Shown: piece after piece, positions 18,698 to 28,575 of the stretch | Layout: every line of letters starts with the position of its first letter | Position numbering within the stretch: position 1 is the first letter of the stretch | Source: Pseudomonas solani | Lineage (GTDB): Bacteria > Pseudomonadota > Gammaproteobacteria > Pseudomonadales > Pseudomonadaceae | Reading direction: 5' to 3' | Assembly (NCBI RefSeq): GCF_026072635.1 | Contig: NZ_AP023081.1 | Location: 4,646,501-4,710,500 of the forward strand | Length of the DNA: 64,000 nt | The notes under the pieces: generated by a model | Databases searched by the model: none | What the model was told of the DNA's origin: nothing | The model's input: only the letters and a program-made list of their open reading frames with translations | Position numbers and translations under genes: made by a program

Positions 18698-19315
18698 TCA
18701 GGCCAATGCTTGCAGCGCGCCAAGCAGATTCGCGCGCGCCGGCTGCTCCCAGCGCTGCGCCAGCGGTCTCTTGTGGTAGAGGCGGGGCATGTCCAGCAAC
18801 TGCTTCAGCAACTTGCTGCGGGCTGCGCGGAACAGTGGCTCGGGCACCCATTCGTACTCGGCGCGCACGGCCTTTTCATAGGCGTCGTACTGGGCGGGCG
18901 GTGCGGCGAGGATCGACAGGTCCAGGTCCACCACCAGCTCGGCATCCCCGGCGCGCGGCGGCTCCATGTGGCGGGTGGCGAGGATCAGCCCCCGCAGCGC
19001 TTCGCCATGGTCGCCGAGCCCGGCTTCCAGCAGCCAGATGACCGTCTGCTCGGCGCTGGCGGCTTCGTTGTCCTGGCGCTGTGGGTCGTACACCAGGTCG
19101 TGGGTCCAGAGCGCCAGCTCGACCCGGTCGGGGTGGTCGGCCAGGTGGCTCCACTCGTCGAAGTGGCCCAGGCACGCGGCGATGTGGGCGGTGCTGTGGT
19201 ACTGGCGCTGGGGAGTGCCATAGGCCGCCTGCAGGTGCTCGAAGCTGCCTTCGGGAGCCGGGGCGCCCAGGCGTAGCCAGAGGGCGTCCCAACGTGCCTG
19301 ATCAAGTTGCTTCAT
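18698..19315 (-). CDS. HD-domain predicted hydrolase
   Basis: This 205-residue cytoplasmic protein resembles the uncharacterised HD phosphohydrolase-like family. It has metal-ligand-type motifs YHSTAHI and WTHDLVYD and a third acidic cluster (DLDLSILAAP). Its substrate is unknown. The start overlaps the end of the upstream potassium channel gene by 14 bp on the same strand, so the two are co-transcribed. Confidence 0.75.
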   Translation of the reverse strand: MKQLDQARWDALWLRLGAPAPEGSFEHLQAAYGTPQRQYHSTAHIAACLGHFDEWSHLADHPDRVELALWTHDLVYDPQRQDNEAASAEQTVIWLLEAGLGDHGEALRGLILATRHMEPPRAGDAELVVDLDLSILAAPPAQYDAYEKAVRAEYEWVPEPLFRAARSKLLKQLLDMPRLYHKRPLAQRWEQPARANLLGALQALA

Positions 19316-20144
19316 GTTCGCCTCCTCGGGGGAAGAGCGGGTTGCCGCAGCGGCTGCAGAAGCTCGCGGCGGATTCGTGGCTGCGTTTGCGGCAGGTGGG
19401 GCATTCCTGGTCCAGCTGCCCTTCCTGGCGCATGGCGTTGGCCAGTTCGGCGCTGAAGATACCCGTGGGCACGGCGATGATCGAGTAGCCGGTGATCATC
19501 ACCAGGCTGGCCACCGCCTGGCCCAGCGCCGTTTTCGGGGTGATGTCGCCAAAGCCGACGGTGGTCAGGGTGACCACTGCCCAGTAGATGCTGGTGGGGA
19601 TGCTGGTGAAGCCGTTCTCCGGCCCTTCGATCACGTACATCAGCGCGCCGAAGACCACCACCAGGGTGGAGACGCTGAGCAGGAACACCACGATCTTCTG
19701 GCGGCTGCTGCGCAGCGCGCTGACCAGGAAGTTCGCCTGCACCAGGTAATGACGCAGCTTGAAGATGCGGAACACCCGCACCAGGCGCAGGGCGCGGATG
19801 ATCAGCAGGTACTGGGCGTCCGCGTAGAAGAGCGCGACCACGCCGGGGATGATGGCCATTAGATCCACCAGGCCGAAGAAGCTGAAGGCGTAGCGCAGCG
19901 GCTTCGGCGAGCTGTACAGGCGCAGCAGGTACTCCGCCGCGAACAGCCCGGTGATGACCCATTCGAGGCCGGACAGCAATCCGGCATGACGGGTGTGAAT
20001 GTGCTCGACGCTGTCCAGCAGCACGATCACCAGGCTGGCCAGGATCAGCCAGATGAGCCAGGTGTCGAAGCGCCGCCCGGCCGGGGTATCGGCCTGGAAG
20101 ATGATGCTGTGCAGGCGCGCGCGCCTGCTGTTTGCCTCGGCCAT
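19302..20144 (-). CDS. Voltage-gated potassium channel with C-terminal zinc ribbon
   Basis: This 280-residue six-helix channel has an S4-like arginine helix (IIRALRLVRVFRIFKLRHYL), a pore loop with selectivity filter TTVGFGD and a final helix. After the pore there is a C-terminal Cys4 zinc-ribbon-like segment (CPTCRKRSHE ... CSRCGNPLF). The channel resembles Kch/KvAP-type bacterial channels. A GAGGAG ribosome site precedes the ATG. The zinc ribbon could serve in assembly or sensing, which is inference. Confidence 0.9.
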   Translation of the reverse strand: MAEANSRRARLHSIIFQADTPAGRRFDTWLIWLILASLVIVLLDSVEHIHTRHAGLLSGLEWVITGLFAAEYLLRLYSSPKPLRYAFSFFGLVDLMAIIPGVVALFYADAQYLLIIRALRLVRVFRIFKLRHYLVQANFLVSALRSSRQKIVVFLLSVSTLVVVFGALMYVIEGPENGFTSIPTSIYWAVVTLTTVGFGDITPKTALGQAVASLVMITGYSIIAVPTGIFSAELANAMRQEGQLDQECPTCRKRSHESAASFCSRCGNPLFPRGGEHEAT

Positions 20145-20197
20145 GGAGTCCTCCTCAGGAGACGAACCTTAGCAGAGCCGAAGCCGCCCGCTGCCCC

Positions 20198-21118
20198 TCA
20201 GTGGCGCAGGCGGGTAGGGCGCGGCCCGGTGCCGTTCTGGCGCAGCAGGCGACCACCGGCGATCACCAGCCAGCAGGCGAGGATGAAGGGCGCCGTCATG
20301 GCGGGCAGCTGGAAGGCGGCGAAGCCCGGCTGCAGCAGTACACCGAGGGCGACGCCGATGACGACCACCGGCAGGCTGGCGAGGCGCTTGCCCAGGGTGA
20401 TGCCGATGAGCACGCCGTTGAGGCTGAACAGTCCGGCCAGCAGGGCGTCGGTTGGCAGCTGCAGCCAGAGGCCGAGGGCCAGCGACAGCGCGCTGCCGAA
20501 CAGGGCCCAGAGCGCCACCCGCCAGGAGGCCAGCAGCAACCCGAGGAACACGCAAGCCCCGGCCAGCGGGTCGGCGAGGAAGATCACCTGGCCGAAGCCG
20601 CGCAGCAGGGCGAGGGCCAGGCCGGCGGCATCGGCGTCGAGAATGGTCGCCGGCGGGGTTGGCAGGGCGGTCAGCTGCAGTCCATGGGCCAGCCACAGCA
20701 GCACCCAGCCGAAGCCGACGAAGGGGCTGGTGAAGGCGGGCAGCCACTCGCGTTCCCGGGCGTTGCGCAACAGGCGGTGCAGCAGCAGGGTGGAAAGGCC
20801 GGCGCAGCAGATGATCAGCAGCGGCAGGTGCAGCGTCCAGGCGAAGCGCGTGCACAGCAGCATGCCCAGCAGCACGCCGTTGTAGCCATAAAGGCCGGCC
20901 TCCACGTCGTCACGCGGGTAGCCTCGGCGCAGGGCGGTGAGCCAGCTGGCGAAGCCGCCGAGCAGTGCACCACCGAGCAGGTCCGGCGCGCCAATGGCGA
21001 TGGCGCAGAGCAGGAGGATGCCGCAGCCGGGGTGGCGCTGCAGGAAGATCTGGCTGAAACCGTTGAGCTGGGCGCTGGCCCAGGAACGGGCATCACAAGG
21101 CAGAGAAAGGTGTCGCAT
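20198..21118 (-). CDS. Urea transporter (UT family)
   Basis: This 306-residue membrane protein has about ten hydrophobic segments. The UT-family repeats are recognisable: LNGFSQIFLQRHPGCGILLL, the loop GLYGYNGVLLGMLL and the second-half equivalent FSLNGVLIGITLG, with LPAFTSPFVGFGW. It should be a channel-like facilitator for urea. The urate route in this window releases urea at the allantoicase and ureidoglycolate lyase steps, so movement of that urea is plausible. It lies just downstream of the pyk operon terminator on the same strand. Confidence 0.86.
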   Translation of the reverse strand: MRHLSLPCDARSWASAQLNGFSQIFLQRHPGCGILLLCAIAIGAPDLLGGALLGGFASWLTALRRGYPRDDVEAGLYGYNGVLLGMLLCTRFAWTLHLPLLIICCAGLSTLLLHRLLRNAREREWLPAFTSPFVGFGWVLLWLAHGLQLTALPTPPATILDADAAGLALALLRGFGQVIFLADPLAGACVFLGLLLASWRVALWALFGSALSLALGLWLQLPTDALLAGLFSLNGVLIGITLGKRLASLPVVVIGVALGVLLQPGFAAFQLPAMTAPFILACWLVIAGGRLLRQNGTGPRPTRLRH

Positions 21119-21140
21119 GGCAGTGGCCGGTTGAAAGGGA

Positions 21141-21170
21141 AAAGGCGCCCGTCCCTGGGGACGTGGCGCC
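21141..21170 (-). terminator. Intrinsic terminator downstream of pyk
   Basis: Read on the minus strand, the hairpin GGCGCC-ACGTCCC-CA-GGGACG-GGCGCC is followed by TTTTCCC. It lies between pyk and the urea transporter gene. Confidence 0.75.
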
Positions 21171-21240
21171 TGCGAGTGGCATTCGACCTGCCGAAGCAGG
21201 GCGGCCCGGTGCGTCTATGCGCGCCGTGGCCGCTGGTGGA

Positions 21241-22656
21241 TCAGTCCAGGTGCTCGATGCGCAGCATGTTGGTGGTGCCCGGCTGGCCCAGGGGCACGCC
21301 GGCGGTGATCACCAGGGTGTCGCCACTGCGGGCCATGCCCTGGGCGCGGGCGATCTCCAGGGCGGTGCCGGTGACGTCCTCGACCTTGTCCAGGCGCTGG
21401 TTGACCACCGAGTAGATGCCCCAGGCGACGGTCAGGCGGCGTGCGGTCTCCAGGCTCGGGGTGAGGCTGAGGATCGGCGCCTTGGGCCGCTCGCGGGAGG
21501 CGCGCAGGCTGGAGCTGCCGGACTCGGTGTAGTTCACCAGGGCCGCCACCGGGAGGATGCTGCTGATGCGGCGGATGGCGCAGCTGATGGCATCCGAGGC
21601 GGTGGCTTCGGCCTGCGGGCGGCTGACATCGAGCTGGGACTGGAAGTCCGGGCCCTGTTCCACCTGGCGGATGATCTTGCTCATCATCTGCACGGTTTCC
21701 AGCGGGTAGTCACCGGAGGCGGTCTCGGCGGAGAGCATCACCGCGTCGGTGCCTTCGGCCACGGCGTTGGCCACGTCCGTCACCTCGGCGCGGGTCGGCG
21801 CCGGGGAGAAGCGCATGGACTCCAGCATCTGGGTAGCGACCACCACCGGGCGGCCGAGCTGGCGGCAGGTGCGGATGATGTCCTTCTGGATGCGCGGCAC
21901 GTTCTCGGCCGGCACTTCGACGCCCAGGTCGCCACGGGCAACCATGATGGCATCGCACAGGCGGGCGATTTCTTCCAGGTGCTGCACGGCCGAGGGTTTC
22001 TCGATCTTGGCCATCAGCGCGGCACGGCCCTGGATCAGGCCGCGGGCTTCGACGATGTCTTCAGGGCGCTGGACGAAGGAGAGGGCGACCCAGTCGACGC
22101 CCAGTTCCAGGCCGAAGTCGAGGTCGCGGCGGTCCTTGGGCGTCAGCGGGGAAAGCTGCAGCACCGCTTCGGGGACGTTGACGCCCTTGCGGTCGGACAG
22201 CTCGCCACCGGCGATCACCTGGGTGTCGATGGCATCGGCGTGCTTGGCGGTCACCTGCAGGCGCAGGCGGCCGTCGTCCAGCAGCAGGTTCATGCCCGGC
22301 TGCAGGGCTTCGATGATTTCCGGGTGGGGCAGGTTGACCCGGGTGGCGTCGCCCGGAGTGGCGTCCAGGTCCAGGCGCAGGGCCTGGCCGCGCTCGAGGT
22401 GGACCTTGCCTTCGGCGAAACGGCCGACGCGCAGCTTGGGCCCTTGCAGGTCCATGAGGATGCCGATGGGGCGGGACAGCTGGCGTTCGACCTCGCGCAC
22501 CCACTGGTAGCGCTGGGCGTGGTCGGCGTGCTCGCCGTGGCTGAAGTTGAGGCGGAACAGGTTGACCCCGGCCTCCACCAGTTGGCGGATGTCGTCGACG
22601 CCTTTGATGGCAGGGCCGAGGGTGGCGAGGATTTTGACTTTCTTGTCGGCGGTCAT
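21241..22656 (-). CDS. pyk: Pyruvate kinase
   Basis: This 471-residue enzyme converts phosphoenolpyruvate and ADP to pyruvate and ATP. Diagnostic motifs are ILATLGPAIKG, FRLNFSHGEH, the active-site lysine segment MAKIEKPSAV, VARGDLGVEVP and VATQMLESM, with a normal C-terminal domain. It is the last gene of the gcl-hyi-glxR-glycerate kinase-pyk set, converting glyoxylate-derived carbon to pyruvate. Its start overlaps the glycerate kinase stop (ATGA). Confidence 0.96.
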   Translation of the reverse strand: MTADKKVKILATLGPAIKGVDDIRQLVEAGVNLFRLNFSHGEHADHAQRYQWVREVERQLSRPIGILMDLQGPKLRVGRFAEGKVHLERGQALRLDLDATPGDATRVNLPHPEIIEALQPGMNLLLDDGRLRLQVTAKHADAIDTQVIAGGELSDRKGVNVPEAVLQLSPLTPKDRRDLDFGLELGVDWVALSFVQRPEDIVEARGLIQGRAALMAKIEKPSAVQHLEEIARLCDAIMVARGDLGVEVPAENVPRIQKDIIRTCRQLGRPVVVATQMLESMRFSPAPTRAEVTDVANAVAEGTDAVMLSAETASGDYPLETVQMMSKIIRQVEQGPDFQSQLDVSRPQAEATASDAISCAIRRISSILPVAALVNYTESGSSSLRASRERPKAPILSLTPSLETARRLTVAWGIYSVVNQRLDKVEDVTGTALEIARAQGMARSGDTLVITAGVPLGQPGTTNMLRIEHLD

Positions 22657-23927
22657 TGTGCGGGGCTCTCGAGAATCAGGATGGCGCGGAAGTCGTTGAC
22701 GTTGGTGCGGGTCGGCTCGGTGACGATCAGGCTGTCCAGGGCGGCGAAGTAGCCGTAGCCGTTATTGTTGTCGAGCTCGTCGCTGGCGGACAGGCCGAGT
22801 TCGGCGGCGCGGGCATGGCTGGCCGGGGTCATGATGGCGCCGGCGTTGTCTTCCGAGCCGTCGATGCCGTCGGTGTCGCCGGCCAGGGCGTAGACGCCGG
22901 GCAGGCCCTTGAGGGTGTTGGTCAGGCTCAGCAGGAATTCGGCGTTGCGCCCGCCGCGGCCGTTGCCGCGTACGGTGACGGTGGTCTCGCCGCCGGAGAG
23001 GATCACGCAGGGCGGCTTGATCGGCTGGCCGTGGAGGACGATCTGCCGGGCGATGCCGGCATGGACCTTGGCCACCTCGCGGGATTCGCCCTCCAGGTCG
23101 CCGAGGATGATCGGCGTGAGGCCGGCGGCGCGGACCTTCTCGGCGGCGGCATCGAGGGACTGCTGGGGCGTGGCGATCAGCTGGAAGTGGCTGCGCGAGA
23201 GCACCGGGTCACCGGGTTTCACGGTCTCGGAGCGCGGGTCCAGCAGCCAGGCGCGGACGTTGGCCGGCACCTCGATCTGGTAGCGGGCGAGAATCGCCAG
23301 GGCTTCGGCCGAGGTGGTCGGGTCGGCGACGGTGGGGCCGGAGGCGATCACCGTGGCTTCGTCGCCGGGCACATCGGAGATGGCGTAGGTGTAGACGCTG
23401 GCCGGCCAGCAGGCCTTGGCCAGGCGGCCGCCCTTGATCGCCGAGAGGTGCTTGCGCACGCAGTTCATCTCGGAGATGGAGGCGCCGGATTTCAGCAGGG
23501 CCTTGTTGATCGCCTGCTTGTCCTTGAGGTTGATGCCTTCGGCGGGCAGCGCCAGCAGCGAGGAGCCGCCGCCGGAGAGGAGGAAGATCACCCGGTCGCT
23601 CTCGGACAGCCCGCTGACCAGCTTGAGCACGCGCTGTGCGGTTTCCAGCCCGGCGGCATCCGGCACCGGGTGTGCGGCTTCGACCACTTCGATGCGGCGG
23701 CAGTTGGCGCCGTGCCCGTAGCGGGTCACCACCAGGCCGGAGATCTCGCCCTGCCATTCCTGTTCGATCACTTCGGCCATGGCGGCCGCAGCCTTGCCGG
23801 CACCGATGACGATGACGCGGCCGCTGCGGTCGGCGGGCAGGTGGTCGGCCAGCACCTGGCGGGGGTGGGCGGCGTCGATGGCGGTGGCGAAGAGGTCGCG
23901 CAGCAGGCTTTGCGGATCGAAGGACAT
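22653..23927 (-). CDS. ttuD: Glycerate 2-kinase (MOFRL family, TtuD-type)
   Basis: This 424-residue protein belongs to the DUF4147/MOFRL glycerate kinase family, formerly annotated as hydroxypyruvate reductase. Visible motifs include RVIVIGAGKAAAAMAE, FLLSGGGSSLLALP and the C-terminal MOFRL region (ALAGDTDGIDGSEDNAGA). It phosphorylates D-glycerate made by GlxR, most likely to 2-phosphoglycerate, which enters lower glycolysis and reaches Pyk. It is coupled to pyk by a 4-bp overlap and separated from glxR by a 180-bp spacer with a strong hairpin. Confidence 0.93.
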   Translation of the reverse strand: MSFDPQSLLRDLFATAIDAAHPRQVLADHLPADRSGRVIVIGAGKAAAAMAEVIEQEWQGEISGLVVTRYGHGANCRRIEVVEAAHPVPDAAGLETAQRVLKLVSGLSESDRVIFLLSGGGSSLLALPAEGINLKDKQAINKALLKSGASISEMNCVRKHLSAIKGGRLAKACWPASVYTYAISDVPGDEATVIASGPTVADPTTSAEALAILARYQIEVPANVRAWLLDPRSETVKPGDPVLSRSHFQLIATPQQSLDAAAEKVRAAGLTPIILGDLEGESREVAKVHAGIARQIVLHGQPIKPPCVILSGGETTVTVRGNGRGGRNAEFLLSLTNTLKGLPGVYALAGDTDGIDGSEDNAGAIMTPASHARAAELGLSASDELDNNNGYGYFAALDSLIVTEPTRTNVNDFRAILILESPAQ

Positions 23928-23979
23928 GACAGACTCCGGAGGGGCGCTGAATTCTTGTTCTGGTGGTGCTTTCGAGGGC

Positions 23980-24025
23980 GATTCCAGTCCCGAGCCGCCG
24001 CGTGCAGCGGCTCGGGACTGGAATC
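23980..24025 (-). repeat. Perfect 19-bp inverted repeat between glxR and ttuD
   Basis: The arms GATTCCAGTCCCGAGCCGC (23980-23998) and their exact complement (24007-24025) enclose an 8-base loop. No T-run follows on either strand, so it is not a typical terminator. It sits inside an otherwise compact operon, in the spacer downstream of glxR. Confidence 0.8.
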
Positions 24026-24107
24026 GACCTCCCTGGCCATTGGGCCGTGACTCCGCCAGCCAGGAAGGTCGAAAGGGGTGCCGGGCGGGTGCCCGGCGAA
24101 GTGCGGC

Positions 24108-24998
24108 TTACTCTTTGCGGATGGAGAAATTGGCCATGTGCTCCAGGCCCTTCACCAGCGCGGAGTGGTCCCAGTTGCTGCCACCGATGGCGGCGCAGGT
24201 GCTGAACACCTGCTGGGCGTTGGCGGTGTTGGGCAGGTTCAGGCCCAGCTCGCGCGCGCCGGCCAGGGCCAGGTTGAGGTCCTTCTGGTGCAGGCTGATG
24301 CGGAAGCCCGGGTCGAAGGTGCCCTTGATCATGCGCTCGCCGTGCACTTCGAGGATCTTCGAGCCGGCGAAGCCGCCCATCAGCGCTTCGCGGACCTTGG
24401 CCGGGTCGGCGCCGTTCTTGGCGGCGAACAGCAGGGCTTCGGCAACGGCCTGGATGTTCAGGGCGACGATGATCTGGTTGGCGACCTTGGCGGTCTGGCC
24501 ATCACCGTTGCCACCGACGCGGGTGATGTTCTTGCCCATGGCCTGGAACAGCGGCAGGGCGCGTTCGAAGGCGTTCGGGCAGCCACCGACCATGATGCTC
24601 AGGGTCGCGGCCTTGGCGCCGACTTCACCGCCGGATACCGGGGCGTCCAGGTAGGAAGCGCCGGTGGCCTTGACCTTCTCGGCGAAGACCTTGGTGGCGG
24701 TCGGGGAGATGGAGCTCATATCGATCACGACTTTACCGGCGCCAACGCCTTCGACCACGCCGTCCTTGCGGAACAGCACGTCGTCGACCTGGGGGGTGTC
24801 CGGAACCATGATGATGATGAATTCGGCTTCCTGGGCCACTTCGCGCGGGTTGGCCAGGGCAACGCCGTTGTCACCGACCAGGTCGGCGGGCGCCTTGTCG
24901 AAGTGCTCGGAGAAGAACAGGGTGTGGCCGGCTTTCTGCAGGTTCTGAGCCATGGGCTTGCCCATGATGCCGGTGCCGATGAATCCGATCTTGGCCAT
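24108..24998 (-). CDS. glxR: Tartronate semialdehyde reductase GlxR
   Basis: This 296-residue 3-hydroxyacid dehydrogenase reduces tartronate semialdehyde to D-glycerate. It has the NAD(P) fold motif GFIGTGIMGKPMA, the substrate-side motif DAPVSGGEVGA and the catalytic lysine region GQTAKVANQI. It follows hyi in the operon. The order gcl-hyi-glxR is the classic glyoxylate-to-glycerate pathway. Confidence 0.95.
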   Translation of the reverse strand: MAKIGFIGTGIMGKPMAQNLQKAGHTLFFSEHFDKAPADLVGDNGVALANPREVAQEAEFIIIMVPDTPQVDDVLFRKDGVVEGVGAGKVVIDMSSISPTATKVFAEKVKATGASYLDAPVSGGEVGAKAATLSIMVGGCPNAFERALPLFQAMGKNITRVGGNGDGQTAKVANQIIVALNIQAVAEALLFAAKNGADPAKVREALMGGFAGSKILEVHGERMIKGTFDPGFRISLHQKDLNLALAGARELGLNLPNTANAQQVFSTCAAIGGSNWDHSALVKGLEHMANFSIRKE

Positions 24999-25015
24999 GT
25001 GGATTACCTCTTTTC

Positions 25016-25798
25016 TTAGATGGCGTTATGGGTTTTCAGCCAGCCAAGGCCGGCGGCGGTGGTGGTGGCGGGCTTGTATTCACAGCCGACCCAGCCCTGG
25101 TAGCCGATGCGGTCCAGGTGCTCGAAGAGGAAGCGGTAGTTGATCTCGCCGGTACCCGGCTCGTTGCGGCCGGGGTTGTCGGCCAGCTGCACGTGGTTGA
25201 TCACGGCGAGGTTGCCTTCCACGGTGCGGGCCAGGTCACCTTCCATGATCTGCATGTGGTAGATGTCGTACTGCAGGAACAGGTTGGCGCTGCCGACCTT
25301 CTCGCGAATGGCCAGGGCTTGTTGGGTGGTGTTCAGGTAGAAGCCCGGGATGTCGCGGGTGTTGATCATTTCCATGACCAGGCGCAGGCCGGCGGCTTCC
25401 AGCGTGTCGGCGGCGTACTTCAGGTTGTCGACGAAGGTCTTCTCGACGGTGGCGCAGTCCGGGCCCTGGGGGCGGATACCGGCCAGGCAGTTGACCTGCT
25501 GGTTGCCAAGCACCTTGGCGTAGGCGATGGCCTTGTCCACGCCGGCGCGGAATTCCTCGACGCGGTCGGGGTGGCAGGCGATGCCGCGCTCACCCTTGGC
25601 CCAATCGCCAGCGGGCAGGTTGAACAGCACCTGTTCCAGCTTGTTGGCGTCCAGGCGGGCCTTGATCTCTTCGGCCGGGAAGTCATAGGGGAAGAGGTAT
25701 TCGACACCGGTGAAACCGGCTTCGGCAGCGGCGGCGAAGCGGTCCAGGAAGTCGACTTCGGTGAACAGCATCGACAGGTTGGCGGCAAAACGGGGCAT
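25016..25798 (-). CDS. hyi: Hydroxypyruvate isomerase Hyi
   Basis: This 260-residue TIM-barrel protein of the xylose-isomerase-like family interconverts hydroxypyruvate and tartronate semialdehyde. Family motifs include FAANLSMLFTEVDFLDRF, LVMEMINTRDIPGFYL and LQYDIYHMQ. The ATG at 25798 is chosen because a GAGGAG site lies just upstream. The 18-residue longer reading would begin in the gcl-hyi spacer. Confidence 0.95.
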   Translation of the reverse strand: MPRFAANLSMLFTEVDFLDRFAAAAEAGFTGVEYLFPYDFPAEEIKARLDANKLEQVLFNLPAGDWAKGERGIACHPDRVEEFRAGVDKAIAYAKVLGNQQVNCLAGIRPQGPDCATVEKTFVDNLKYAADTLEAAGLRLVMEMINTRDIPGFYLNTTQQALAIREKVGSANLFLQYDIYHMQIMEGDLARTVEGNLAVINHVQLADNPGRNEPGTGEINYRFLFEHLDRIGYQGWVGCEYKPATTTAAGLGWLKTHNAI

Positions 25799-25858
25799 GA
25801 AGATTCTCCTCGGTAGACGTCCCTCTCCCGCCACGAACGGGAGAGGGGGCATTGCTCG

Positions 25859-27634
<1,776 letters not shown>

Positions 27635-27660
27635 GTTTTGTGCCTCTTTTCTTGTGAAAA

Positions 27661-27714
27661 TTGTATACAAGGTGCTTGAGCCGGATTCTATTCAGCTGCC
27701 GACTCAAGGGTCAA
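27661..27714 (-). promoter_or_regulatory. gcl promoter and TTGTATACAA operator
   Basis: On the minus strand a sigma70-like promoter reads TTGACC (27709-27714), an 18-bp spacer and TAGAAT (27685-27690). A perfect 10-bp palindrome TTGTATACAA lies at 27661-27670, just after the predicted transcription start and 26 bp before the gcl ATG. The shape TNGT-N2-ACNA fits FCD-type GntR operators. Together this suggests repression. Confidence 0.72.
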
Positions 27715-27809
27715 GGAGATTTGTCGGGCGAAATGTCGCAGGCTGGTGAATCTTTAAAACGCCCGTTTGATGCGGCTTCTAGAGCTTTATAGGTACAGTG
27801 GCAGAGTAA

Positions 27810-27841
27810 CTGTATACAAAATTCATTTTAATTGTATATAT
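27810..27841. promoter_or_regulatory. Second operator in the gcl / GlcG-like divergent region
   Basis: CTGTATACAA at 27810-27819 differs from the gcl operator by one base, and a half-matching TTGTATATAT follows at 27832-27841. The surrounding stretch is AT-rich. Apart from these sites and the gcl promoter, I see no gene in the 336-bp gap 27635-27970. The position would suit control of the divergent GlcG-like gene. Confidence 0.6.
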
Positions 27842-27970
27842 GGATTGATTTTTTTGTGTTCGGTGAGATAGTTGAGAAAAGCACCGCCATTCGTACCCCG
27901 GCTCCGTGAAGGCCAGCACCACCCGGCGACGTGCCAATGCTTTCAACCACTCCCCTGAGGAAGCCTCACG

Positions 27971-28414
27971 ATGAGCACCCTGTCCCTGGAAACCGCCGTC
28001 AGCATCTCCAACCGCGCACTGGCCATCGGTCGCGAGCTGCGTACCGCCCCCCTGACCATCGCCGTGCTGGATGCCGGCGGTCACCTGATCACCCTGCAAC
28101 GTGAAGACGGCGCGAGCATGCTTCGCCCGCAGATCGCCATCGGCAAGGCATGGGGCGCCGTTGCCCTGGGCAAGGGCTCGCGCCTGATCGCCGCCGACGC
28201 CCAGCAGCGCCCGGCCTTTATCGGTGCGGTGAACAACCTGGCGGACGGTAACCTGGTGCCGGCGCCGGGCGGTGTGCTGATCCGCAACCAGGCGGGCGAG
28301 GTGATCGGCGCCATCGGCATCAGCGGCGACACCTCCGACATCGACGAGCAGTGCGCCATCAGCGGCGTGGAGTCGGTGGGCCTGAAGGCCGATGCCGGTA
28401 TCGCCGCGGCCTGA
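27971..28414 (+). CDS. GlcG/HbpS-like (DUF336) protein
   Basis: This 147-residue protein has the heme-degrading/GlcG fold signature (LTIAVLDAGGHLITLQREDGAS, RPQIAIGKAWGAVALGKGS, GGVLIRNQAGEVIGAIGISG). GlcG-like genes often accompany glycolate or glyoxylate genes; their biochemical role is unclear. It is divergent from gcl and shares the regulatory region. A GAGGAAG site precedes the ATG. Confidence 0.88.
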   Translation: MSTLSLETAVSISNRALAIGRELRTAPLTIAVLDAGGHLITLQREDGASMLRPQIAIGKAWGAVALGKGSRLIAADAQQRPAFIGAVNNLADGNLVPAPGGVLIRNQAGEVIGAIGISGDTSDIDEQCAISGVESVGLKADAGIAAA

Positions 28415-28523
28415 TCCCCTCCCGTGCCTCCCGGCTGCGGGAGGCACCCTGGCGCAGGTGTTGAATCGCCCCGGCGATGCCGCTACCATCCGCGCCGTCC
28501 CTTTCTGCTGCTGACGGACATCC

Positions 28524-28551
28524 ACATCGCCAATTCGGCGATGTCTTTTTT
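28524..28551 (+). terminator. Intrinsic terminator after the GlcG-like gene
   Basis: The stem ACATCGCC / GGCGATGT (28524-28531 and 28537-28544) has a 5-base loop and a C followed by six T. It is 110 bp after the GlcG-like stop and only 25 bp before the RtcB-like start, so it could also act as an attenuator for that gene. Confidence 0.75.
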
Positions 28552-28575
28552 CGTCTGTCGAAAAAGCAGCATTCC

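Noticed and set aside
27635..27670. Upstream start of gcl adding MYTIFTRKEAQN
   Set aside because: The extension overlaps the operator, is absent from known Gcl N-termini, and the ATG at 27634 has a good ribosome site.
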